DNA of 6,790 nucleotides from CAYUWM01 sp964448395 (GCA_964448395.1 CAYUWM010000067.1:1-6790); one strand, 5' to 3'. Counted from the stretch's first letter, positions 1-6,607 are shown. Notes: a model not told the origin generated them from the letters alone. Program-made: numbers and translations.

Positions 1-837
1 GAGGACGTGGGCGCCTTCGCCGCGGACACCATGCAGCGAAGAGACGTGCCCGACATCGTGGCCGCCAACGCCCGCCGCGTCACCGAGTCATTGCGGGTGC
101 TGGAGGAATTCTCGAAGCTGCCCGACTCCACCCTCGACCCCGCAACGTTCAAGGAGGCGCGGTTCGCCATGTACGACATCGAGCGCGAACTGACCGGCAA
201 GGTGCTGCGCCGCGGCAGGCGAATACGGGGGCTGTACGTGATAATCGACCCCGAAATGCTGGGGCAGCGCGACGAGGTGGAGGTGTGCCGGCAGGCGATA
301 CGCGGCGGGGTGAAAGTGGTGCAACTGCGGGACAAGAAGCGCGATAGGCGCGAAGTGCTGGAGTCGGCGCGGCGGCTGCGCGAGGTGTGCCGGGAGTCGG
401 ACGTGCCCTTTATCGTTAACGACTACGCCGATATAGTGATATCATCGGCGGGCGACGGGCTGCACCTGGGGCAGGAGGACCTGCCGCTGCCCGAGGCGAG
501 AAGGATACTGCCCATCGACAAGCTGATAGGCTGCACTACCCGCACCGTGGAGCAGGCGCAGCGGGCGGAGGCCGAAGGCGCCGACTACGTGGCGGTGGGC
601 GCGATGTACCCCACCCGATCGAAGGAGCAGCCGGAGGTGGTCGGGCTGGAGCGGCTGCGGCAGGTACGGGAATCGGTGTCGCTGCCGGTGGTTGCCATCG
701 GCGGCATAAACGCCGATAATGCACCCGATGTGATTGATGCCGGGGCGGACGCCGTCGCCGTGATGAGCGCCGTTATCCTGGCCGACGATGTAGAGAAAGC
801 AGCCCGCAGCATCACGGAGAAGGTGGAGACAACATAA
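1..837 (+). CDS. thiE: Thiamine phosphate synthase with N-terminal ThiD2-like domain, 5' end cut by window
   Basis: ThiE joins HMP-pyrophosphate to thiazole phosphate, giving thiamine phosphate and pyrophosphate in the cytoplasm. The frame is open through base 1. The first codons read E-D-V-G, which fits the conserved D-V-G stretch inside the N-terminal domain, so the GTG at 7 is almost certainly an internal valine and the real start lies upstream. The partial N-terminal part (about 1-220) has the A-N-x-R-R...L-R-V-L-E-E signature (64-108) of the ThiD2-type domain fused to ThiE in cyanobacteria and others, a proposed HMP-phosphate kinase. The ThiE barrel follows from about 232: QLRDK (322-336), an N-D pair in F-I-V-N-D, GLHLGQED, GCTTRT (529-546), PTRSK (610-624) and A-I-G-G-I. 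Two phosphate/substrate positions carry conservative changes (Ser to Thr in GCTTRT, Thr to Ser in PTRSK). The stop overlaps the next start (TAATG), so translation is probably coupled. Family assignment is firm; the ThiD2 part is less certain because it is truncated. Confidence 0.93.
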   Translation, partial: EDVGAFAADTMQRRDVPDIVAANARRVTESLRVLEEFSKLPDSTLDPATFKEARFAMYDIERELTGKVLRRGRRIRGLYVIIDPEMLGQRDEVEVCRQAIRGGVKVVQLRDKKRDRREVLESARRLREVCRESDVPFIVNDYADIVISSAGDGLHLGQEDLPLPEARRILPIDKLIGCTTRTVEQAQRAEAEGADYVAVGAMYPTRSKEQPEVVGLERLRQVRESVSLPVVAIGGINADNAPDVIDAGADAVAVMSAVILADDVEKAARSITEKVETT

Positions 838-1478
838 TGGGCAAAATAACGGTTAAGCTCGAGGGTATCGCCGACCGGATGCGGGCCGCCTTCGCGGAGA
901 AGGACGGGGCGCGGGAGAAAGCCCTCTCCGACTCGCGTGAGGCGGTGCGCTACTGTTCCGAGTCCATCCGCGCCACGCACCGCGGCGAGTACGACGAAGC
1001 CAAGAAGAAGCTCGCCAGCGTCAAGAAGATGCTCGAAGTGCTGGACGACGAGCTCAAGGACCACCCCGACCTGCTCCACTCCGGCTTCGTGTACAGCGCG
1101 CAGAAGGAGTACGTGGAGGGGTGCGCCACGCTGAGCCTGGTCACCGAGAGCAGCATCCCCGACCCCGACTATCTGGGCGTGGGTCCCGCCGCCTACCTGA
1201 ACGGCCTCGCCGAGGCGGTGGGCGAGATGCGGCGCCACATCCTCGATTTGATACGCAAGGGGGACACCGCCCGCTGCGAGGAGCTGCTGGAGGCCATGGA
1301 CGATATCTACGGCGTGCTGGTGACCATGGATTTCCCCGACGCCATGACCGGCGGGCTGAGGCGCACCACCGACGCCACGCGCGGGATACTGGAGCGAACG
1401 CGGGGGGACCTGACCGTCGCCGCCCGGCAGTGGGAGCTGGAACGAAAACTATCCAAGTTCGACGATAAACTTAAATAG
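837..1478 (+). CDS. Translin/TRAX-family protein (prokaryotic, COG2178-like)
   Basis: A 213-residue, almost entirely helical protein rich in charged residues. It matches the prokaryotic translin/TRAX family by its C-terminal half: Y-L-N-G-L-A-E-A-V-G-E-M-R-R (120-133), K-G-D (141-143), and the very conserved D-F-P-D-A-M-T-x-G-L-R-R-x-T-D followed by R-G-x-L-E-R-T-R-G-D (165-191). Eukaryotic translin and TRAX form the C3PO nuclease, and an archaeal TRAX-like octamer has been reported to cleave RNA. The acidic pair used by TRAX may correspond to E91 and E94 in Q-K-E-Y-V-E-G, so a nuclease or nucleic-acid-binding role is possible but inferred. The length is typical for the family. Such proteins are sometimes mislabelled as haloacid dehalogenases; no HAD motif is visible. 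The ATG at 837 shares a base with the thiE stop and is preceded by AGGTGGAG (821-828). It is the middle gene of a three-gene operon with hppA 9 bases downstream. Confidence 0.85.
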   Translation: MGKITVKLEGIADRMRAAFAEKDGAREKALSDSREAVRYCSESIRATHRGEYDEAKKKLASVKKMLEVLDDELKDHPDLLHSGFVYSAQKEYVEGCATLSLVTESSIPDPDYLGVGPAAYLNGLAEAVGEMRRHILDLIRKGDTARCEELLEAMDDIYGVLVTMDFPDAMTGGLRRTTDATRGILERTRGDLTVAARQWELERKLSKFDDKLK

Positions 1479-1482
1479 GAGG
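1477..1482 (+). promoter_or_regulatory. Consensus Shine-Dalgarno AGGAGG for hppA, overlapping the upstream stop codon
   Basis: AGGAGG begins at the second base of the translin TAG stop (1476-1478) and lies five bases before the ATG at 1488. It fixes the hppA start and is the best ribosome-binding site in the window. Ribosomes finishing translin terminate on top of it, which suggests translational coupling plus strong independent initiation. An ATG at 1484-1486 is out of frame and too close to the site. Confidence 0.88.
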
Positions 1483-1487
1483 TATGC

Positions 1488-3551
1488 ATGGACCCAATTT
1501 ACTATGCGGTGATAGCGGGGGTCCTCGGACTCATCGCCGCCGCCTCTTTTGCCGCCTACGTGCTGCGGCAGGATGAAGGCTCCGAGCGGATGAAGGAGAT
1601 CTCGGCGGCCATCAAGGAGGGGGCGATGGCCTTCCTCAAGCGGGAATACCAGATACTGGCCGTATTCATAGTGATCCTGGCCATAGCGCTGGGCTTAATT
1701 ATCAGCGGATGGGCCGCTTTTGCCTTCGTTTTTGGCGCAACTTGCTCTGCGGTTGCGGGCTTCATCGGGATGAACATCGCCATCAGGTCCAACGCCCGCA
1801 CTGCGGCTGCAGCTTCCAAAAGCCTGAACAGCGGGTTGAGGGTATCCTTCCGCAGCGGTGCGGTGATGGGAATCTCGGTCGTTGGTATCGGTATCCTGGG
1901 CCTGAGCATCCTGTACTTCGCTTTCAATGGGCACCTTGACTTCCTGGAAATTATACCTGGATTCGGCTTCGGCGCCTCGCTGGTGGCCATCTTCGCCAGG
2001 GCCGGAGGCGGCATCTACACCAAGGCCGCCGACACCGGCGCCGACCTGGTGGGCAAAGTGGAGCAGGGCATCCCCGAGGACGACCCCCGCAACGCAGCCG
2101 TGATCGCGGACTTCGTGGGCGACAACGTCGGCGATGTGGCCGGCATGGGTGCCGACCTGTTCGAGTCCTACGTGGACGCCATCATTGCTACTATGACATT
2201 GTCTATGGTAGCAGTGGGCGCTTCCCTTTTCAGCGGCACCGTTGGTGAGATGGAGCGGGCTGCGTGGCACCTGCCGATGATGGTGGCCACCGGCGGCATC
2301 ATCGCTTCACTCATCGGGGTGTTCCTGGTCAAGGTGGGCGAGAAGCCGGAGATGAAGGCGCTGCTGAACGCGCTCAGACGCGGCACTTATGCTGCATCCA
2401 TCTTGACCGCGGGATTCTCTGCACTGGCAGTGTACTTCCTCGGTGCTTCATGGGGAATATTCGGCGCTATCCTGACCGGCCTGATCGCAGGCATGTTGAT
2501 AGGCGAGAGCACCAACTACTTCACCTCTTACAGCTTCGGCCCTACACGTGGGGTCTCTAAAGCATCTCAGACTGGCGCCGGAACCAACATCACCAAGGGC
2601 TTTGCTGTCGGGCTGATGAGCACAATACCACCCCTGGTTATAATCGCCATCGCAATCCTGGTGGCACACCACTTCGGCAGCATCTATGGTATCGCGATTG
2701 CCGGTATCGGCATGCTTTCCACGCTGGGGGTTACCCTGGCGACCGACGCCTACGGCCCGGTGGCGGACAACGCCGGCGGCATCGTGGAGATGTCGGACCT
2801 GCCTCCCGAGGTCAGGGACCGCACCGACGCCCTCGACTCGCTGGGAAACACCACAGCGGCGACGGGCAAGGGCTTTGCTATCGGGGCTGCCGGCCTCACT
2901 GCGCTGGCCCTGATGCTTTCTTACGCCTTTGCTGCGGGAATTGTGACCATTGAGGGAGGGGTGCTGGATATCAGCAAGGTAAGCCTGTTAGACCCTCCCG
3001 TAATCGCGGGGATCTTCCTGGGCGTCCTTATGCCCTGCCTCTTCTGTGCCCTGACGCTCGATGCAGTGGGTCGAGCGTCCTTTGCCATAATTAACGAGGT
3101 TCGGCGGCAATTCCGCGAGATTCCGGGGATCATGACCGGCGAGGGGAAGCCGGAGTACAGCAAGTGCGTGGACATATCCACCAAGGCCGCGCTCAAGGAG
3201 ATGATTGCACCGGGACTCCTCACTGTAGCGATACCCATCATCGTCGGCTTCGTTTTAGGCCCCGTTGCCTTAGCAGGTTTTCTCGTCGGGGCTGTCGCTT
3301 CGGGGTTCATGATGGCCGTGATGATGTCAAATGCCGGCGGTGCGTGGGATAACGCTAAGAAGTGGATCGAGACCGGCGAATACGGCGGGAAGGGCTCGGA
3401 CGCTCACAAGGCGGCGGTGGTCGGCGACACGGTGGGCGACCCGTTCAAGGACACTTCGGGGCCGTCGTTGAACATCATGATCAAGCTGATGTCCATCGTG
3501 GCGCTGGTTCTGGCACCGGTTCTTGAGGGTACAACCGGCCTGCTGGGCTAG
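1488..3551 (+). CDS. hppA: Membrane-bound ion-translocating pyrophosphatase (K+-dependent type)
   Basis: HppA hydrolyses pyrophosphate in the cytoplasm and pumps H+ and/or Na+ across the membrane. The 687-residue length and the repeated hydrophobic segments fit the 16-helix family. Catalytic motifs are intact: G-G-x-Y-T-K-A-A-D with K179 and D182, D-x-G-A-D-L-V-G-K-V-E, D-D-P-R-N (198-202), V-G-D-N-V-G-D (210-216), D-A-Y-G-P-V-A-D-N-A-G-G (420-431), N615 and D621 in S-N-A-G-G-A-W-D-N-A-K-K, and G-D-T-V-G-D-P-F-K-D-T-S-G-P-S-L-N (646-662). The stretch N-T-T-A-A-T-G-K-G (454-462) has Ala and Gly where K+-independent enzymes have Lys and Thr, which indicates a K+-dependent enzyme. In helix 6, after the conserved D223, there is E226 (position 6.53) and D230 (6.57). 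Glu at 6.53 occurs in Na+-pumping members but is not by itself decisive, so the coupling ion is open. It is the last gene of the operon, and its stop overlaps the stop of the convergent hydrolase gene. Confidence 0.97.
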   Translation: MDPIYYAVIAGVLGLIAAASFAAYVLRQDEGSERMKEISAAIKEGAMAFLKREYQILAVFIVILAIALGLIISGWAAFAFVFGATCSAVAGFIGMNIAIRSNARTAAAASKSLNSGLRVSFRSGAVMGISVVGIGILGLSILYFAFNGHLDFLEIIPGFGFGASLVAIFARAGGGIYTKAADTGADLVGKVEQGIPEDDPRNAAVIADFVGDNVGDVAGMGADLFESYVDAIIATMTLSMVAVGASLFSGTVGEMERAAWHLPMMVATGGIIASLIGVFLVKVGEKPEMKALLNALRRGTYAASILTAGFSALAVYFLGASWGIFGAILTGLIAGMLIGESTNYFTSYSFGPTRGVSKASQTGAGTNITKGFAVGLMSTIPPLVIIAIAILVAHHFGSIYGIAIAGIGMLSTLGVTLATDAYGPVADNAGGIVEMSDLPPEVRDRTDALDSLGNTTAATGKGFAIGAAGLTALALMLSYAFAAGIVTIEGGVLDISKVSLLDPPVIAGIFLGVLMPCLFCALTLDAVGRASFAIINEVRRQFREIPGIMTGEGKPEYSKCVDISTKAALKEMIAPGLLTVAIPIIVGFVLGPVALAGFLVGAVASGFMMAVMMSNAGGAWDNAKKWIETGEYGGKGSDAHKAAVVGDTVGDPFKDTSGPSLNIMIKLMSIVALVLAPVLEGTTGLLG
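3548..3551. other. CTAG shared by two convergent stop codons
   Basis: The palindrome CTAG reads TAG on both strands. Plus-strand TAG (3549-3551) ends hppA, and minus-strand TAG (3550-3548) ends the metallo-beta-lactamase-fold gene. The two coding regions therefore overlap by four bases, leaving no intergenic space for a conventional terminator. Confidence 0.95.
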
Positions 3552-4177
3552 ACGACCAGGAACGGATTATGCTGCCGCTCGTGGCTGATAGTGGTTTTAG
3601 GACCGTGCCCGGGGTATACTACGGTGTCCCCGGGCAGGTTCATTAGTTTGGAGTTGATGCTGTCGATCAGCGTCTGATGGCTGCACCCGGGGAAATCGGT
3701 GCGGCCCACGCTGTAGTTGAACAGGGTGTCCCCCACGAACACCACGCCGTGACCGTAGAGCGATATGCCGCCGGGGCTGTGGCCCGGGGTGTGGAGCACG
3801 GTGAATTTGAGGTCCCCGATCTCGATGACATCGCCGTCCTTGAGCGGACGGTCCGGTTTCGGCGGCGATTTGGTAGCGCCCATCATCAGCCCCACCATCC
3901 GCGACATCCCGCCGGCAACGCCGCCCACCGGCTCGTCCCGGTGCACGGCGAACGGGGCGCCGGTCTCCTCCAGCACCTGCCCCAGCGCCATGACGTGGTC
4001 CGGGTGCACGTGGGTGGCGACGACGAGCTTGATGGTGAGCCCCATCTGCCGCACGTTCTCCATTATCACCTCTGCATCATCGGCAGGGTCGATTATCATG
4101 CCCTCCTTGGTCTCCTCCGACCCCACGATGTAGCAGTTGGTGAGGAACGGGCTCAGCTCCAGCACGCGGATAATCAT
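3548..4177 (-). CDS. Metallo-beta-lactamase-fold hydrolase, glyoxalase II-like
   Basis: A 209-residue cytoplasmic protein with the full metal-binding set of the glyoxalase II-like branch: T-H-V-H-P-D-H (H56, H58, D60, H61), H133 in H-T-P-G-H-S-P-G-G, D150 in F-V-G-D-T-L-F, and H191 in Y-P-G-H-G. The segment G-D-T-L-F...G-R-T-D-F-P-G is typical of YcbL/GloB-type thioester hydrolases, so hydrolysis of a glutathione-like or other thioester is the likely chemistry, but the substrate cannot be read from sequence. The start at 4177 (M-I-I-R-V-L) fits the family's usual short N-terminus. The frame stays open upstream to 4510, but that part is antisense to glyQS and lacks domain similarity. No clear Shine-Dalgarno precedes the ATG; see the divergent promoter entry. 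It is divergent from glyQS and convergent with hppA. Confidence 0.92.
   Translation of the reverse strand: MIIRVLELSPFLTNCYIVGSEETKEGMIIDPADDAEVIMENVRQMGLTIKLVVATHVHPDHVMALGQVLEETGAPFAVHRDEPVGGVAGGMSRMVGLMMGATKSPPKPDRPLKDGDVIEIGDLKFTVLHTPGHSPGGISLYGHGVVFVGDTLFNYSVGRTDFPGCSHQTLIDSINSKLMNLPGDTVVYPGHGPKTTISHERQHNPFLVV
3606..3636. repeat. 9-bp GC-rich inverted repeat downstream of hppA, inside the hydrolase gene
   Basis: TGCCCGGGG (3606-3614) and CCCCGGGCA (3628-3636) are perfect complements around a 13-base loop, starting about 55 bases after the hppA stop. In a read-through hppA transcript this would fold as a strong hairpin, but no U-run follows (GGTTCATTAGTTTG). The same bases encode L-P-G-D...Y-P-G-H-G of the hydrolase, so coding constraint may explain part of the symmetry. 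Confidence 0.4.
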
Positions 4178-4183
4178 GGCTCT

Positions 4184-4213
4184 ATTGTTGGCTATTGTAC
4201 AGTGGGATGTCAA
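4184..4213 (-). promoter_or_regulatory. Candidate promoter of the hydrolase gene, possibly giving a leaderless mRNA
   Basis: On the minus strand a consensus TTGACA lies at 4213-4208. With an 18-base spacer it is followed by AACAAT at 4189-4184 (four of six matches to TATAAT). Transcription from this pair would begin close to the ATG at 4177, which agrees with the lack of a Shine-Dalgarno. A better -10 hexamer, TACAAT (4199-4194), sits only eight bases from the -35 and would need another -35. The assignment is tentative. Confidence 0.4.
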
Positions 4214-4223
4214 GTTTTGACAT
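4207..4223. promoter_or_regulatory. 17-bp palindrome ATGTCAAGTTTTGACAT between divergent genes
   Basis: Two perfect 7-base arms (ATGTCAA and TTGACAT) flank a 3-base centre. Each arm contains a consensus -35 hexamer, one facing the hydrolase gene and one facing glyQS. The symmetry could mark an operator for a dimeric regulator, or simply be two -35 boxes placed back to back. Confidence 0.6.
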
Positions 4224-4245
4224 TTGGCGGCAAAACTGGTAACTT
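4217..4245 (+). promoter_or_regulatory. Candidate sigma-70-type promoter of glyQS
   Basis: TTGACA (4217-4222) is followed after 17 bases by TAACTT (4240-4245). The -10 is weak (three of six matches), but the TG at 4237-4238 gives an extended -10 arrangement. Transcription would begin near 4252, leaving a leader of about 25 bases with AGAGGT (4264-4269) seven bases before the ATG. There is no room for a T-box leader here. Confidence 0.5.
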
Positions 4246-4276
4246 TGGCTAAACCGTTAAAGAAGAGGTATAACCC

Positions 4277-5626
<1,350 letters not shown>

Positions 5627-5648
5627 AGCCATAAGTACGTTATTGATT

Positions 5649-6305
5649 ATGTCCAATAAACATCAAAACGAAAAGCTTAACGCAATAGAAAAAAGAAACC
5701 TCATTATTAAAGCCAGTATAGAGGCAATACCATATATAGGTGGCTCTTTATCTACCCTATATTTTGATGCTAAGGAAGAGCGAAGACTCAAGAGGCTAGA
5801 AAATTTTTACGAAGACTTTAACGGTGCAGCTACACACAATAAAGACAAATTTGCTCCAATTGAGGAACATGACCGAGAAGCCCTATTTGCTATCATCGAA
5901 GAATTAAATGAAAAGATTGAAACTGAACATTTACAACAAAAGCTGGAGTACTTCAAAACATTCTTAACAAATACCCTGATTCAACCTACAAGAAATGAAA
6001 ATTATGATGAAAGGCGTTATTTTCTGCAAACATTAAGTACTATGACACTATTGGAATGCCAAGTCCTTTCTGACCTCTATCAGCAAGTAAAGGAGGTTGA
6101 AATCAACTCTATTAATAAATCTGCCGTTGATGAGCATGTAATTATCGGAGTGCTGAATCGTTTGAAGACGTACGGTTTTGTTTCTTTAAGACAATTTGGA
6201 ATTGCTAATTCTGATTTCGTACAAATTTATAGTAATCAAGAATTATATAAAATCAGTGAGTACGGCAAGCGGTTCTGTGAGTTCTGCTTAAAGGACGTGA
6301 TATAG
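5649..6305 (+). CDS. Unrecognised AT-rich 218-residue protein, likely acquired
   Basis: I do not recognise this protein. It starts with a charged, probably coiled segment. A short hydrophobic Gly-Gly stretch follows, I-I-K-A-S-I-E-A-I-P-Y-I-G-G-S-L-S-T-L-Y-F in the family-like form (about 19-39), then a basic/acidic helix with E-E-R-R-L-K-R-L-E-N-F. The middle is helical. The C-terminal part (about 110-218) resembles a winged-helix fold: L-x2-L-K-x-Y-G-F-V followed by Y-K-I-S-E-Y-G-K-R-F (a wing plus last helix pattern). This is inferred from pattern only. G+C is 21/60 in 5701-5760 against 41/60 in the end of glyQS, and codons shift to A/T endings with AGA and AGG arginines, pointing to transfer. 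The ATG at 5649 is preferred over TTG at 5643; neither has a clear Shine-Dalgarno. With no terminator after glyQS it may be read through from that gene. Similar hydrophobic Gly-Gly-plus-wHTH small proteins occur in accessory and defence-like regions, but no such function can be assigned here. Confidence 0.78.
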   Translation: MSNKHQNEKLNAIEKRNLIIKASIEAIPYIGGSLSTLYFDAKEERRLKRLENFYEDFNGAATHNKDKFAPIEEHDREALFAIIEELNEKIETEHLQQKLEYFKTFLTNTLIQPTRNENYDERRYFLQTLSTMTLLECQVLSDLYQQVKEVEINSINKSAVDEHVIIGVLNRLKTYGFVSLRQFGIANSDFVQIYSNQELYKISEYGKRFCEFCLKDVI

Positions 6306-6320
6306 AAATCAACATTTATG

Positions 6321-6329
6321 TGATATAAT
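6321..6329 (+). promoter_or_regulatory. Extended -10 promoter (TGATATAAT) of the small hydrophobic ORF unit
   Basis: TGA directly precedes a perfect TATAAT (6324-6329), the TGn-TATAAT extended -10 form that needs little -35 help; the -35 region (about 6301-6306, TATAGA) is poor. Transcription would start near 6336, only some 30 bases after the stop of the upstream gene, and would enter the hairpin at 6338. Confidence 0.6.
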
Positions 6330-6337
6330 TTATATAT

Positions 6338-6354
6338 GACTAAGTTGCTTAGTC
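6338..6354. repeat. Perfect 7-bp hairpin at the expected 5' end of the small transcript
   Basis: GACTAAG (6338-6344) and CTTAGTC (6348-6354) pair perfectly around a TTG loop. Placed at about +3 of the inferred transcript, it could protect the RNA 5' end or act as an operator at the transcription start. No U-run follows, so it is not a terminator for the upstream gene. Confidence 0.55.
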
Positions 6355-6357
6355 TTA

Positions 6358-6457
6358 AGCGGCGGTTAGCCGTACAGGAATCTATGAAATGACACCTCTG
6401 AAATTTTTCGTTTTTGTAGCAGTAGTAATACTAAGTAGTATGGCAACTACCGCCGCT
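6358..6457. repeat. 9-bp inverted repeat joining the leader to the coding part of the small ORF
   Basis: AGCGGCGGT (6358-6366) is the exact reverse complement of ACCGCCGCT (6449-6457), 82 bases apart. The first arm lies in the leader, 22 bases before the start codon. The second arm covers the middle codons. Two more pairs form beyond a single-base bulge. The leader arm can instead form a local CGGC/GCCG hairpin (6360-6372), so two alternative folds are available around the ribosome-binding site. Confidence 0.45.
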
Positions 6458-6484
6458 CTCGTCGTTCTGTTCAACTGTCTATAG
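6389..6484 (+). CDS. Small hydrophobic single-span peptide, 31 residues, possible type I toxin-like
   Basis: The ORF encodes 31 residues: a short M-T-P-L-K start, then an almost continuous hydrophobic run (F6 to F28, with a S-S-M-A-T-T patch in the middle) and a N-C-L end. This fits one membrane-spanning helix. AGGAA (6376-6380) lies eight bases before the ATG. An ATG at 6384 stops after two codons (ATG AAA TGA) and overlaps the real start region. The ORF is flanked by its own promoter (6321-6329) and intrinsic terminator (6507-6545), with structured leader elements. Size, hydrophobicity and structured mRNA resemble type I toxins and other small membrane proteins, but no named family is recognised and no antisense partner is shown. 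The reading frame could be fortuitous within a small RNA, so confidence is moderate. Confidence 0.5.
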   Translation: MTPLKFFVFVAVVILSSMATTAALVVLFNCL

Positions 6485-6506
6485 TATTCAATACTGGTAC
6501 GATTAT

Positions 6507-6545
6507 AATAGAGCTCCTTCACATGAAAGGGGCTCTATTCATTTT
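6507..6545 (+). terminator. Strong intrinsic terminator after the small ORF
   Basis: AATAGAGCTCCTT (6507-6519) pairs with AAGGGGCTCTATT (6527-6539) over 13 base pairs with a single T-G wobble. The loop is CACATGA, and the stem is followed by CATTTT (6540-6545). It ends the unit begun at 6321 and isolates the downstream promoter region. The tail on the opposite strand is less T-rich, so the plus direction is favoured. Confidence 0.82.
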
Positions 6546-6575
6546 AGATATTTAAAAGCTACACATTTAGGCAAT

Positions 6576-6594
6576 CCTTCCCCCCTCCCCCACC
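6576..6594. other. C-rich tract, G-run on the minus strand
   Basis: Runs of six and five C (6580-6585 and 6587-6591) are flanked by CC pairs. The minus strand therefore has four G-runs, enough for a two-layer G-quadruplex but not a regular three-layer one. The tract occupies the -35 and spacer zone just upstream of the extended -10 at 6599-6607. Confidence 0.35.
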
Positions 6595-6598
6595 ATCG

Positions 6599-6607
6599 TG
6601 CTATAAT
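6599..6607 (+). promoter_or_regulatory. Extended -10 element (TGCTATAAT), upstream promoter of the last gene
   Basis: TGC precedes a perfect TATAAT at 6602-6607. The -35 zone is the C-rich tract and does not match. A transcript from here would begin near 6614 and have a leader of about 116 bases before the ATG at 6730. Confidence 0.45.

Noticed and set aside
7..9. GTG as the thiE start
   Set aside because: The frame is open upstream and the codon is the valine of a conserved D-V-G in the N-terminal domain, so the gene begins outside the window.
5643..5648. TTG start two codons before the ATG of the AT-rich gene
   Set aside because: No ribosome-binding site supports it and the ATG at 5649 is the simpler start.
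6297..6327. Direct repeat GTGATATA (6297-6304 and 6320-6327)
   Set aside because: Eight bases of AT-rich sequence can recur by chance, and neither copy marks a clear boundary of the acquired segment.
6384..6392. ATG AAA TGA mini-ORF before the small peptide
   Set aside because: It encodes two residues and the ribosome-binding site spacing suits the ATG at 6389; at most it is a minor start-stop element.
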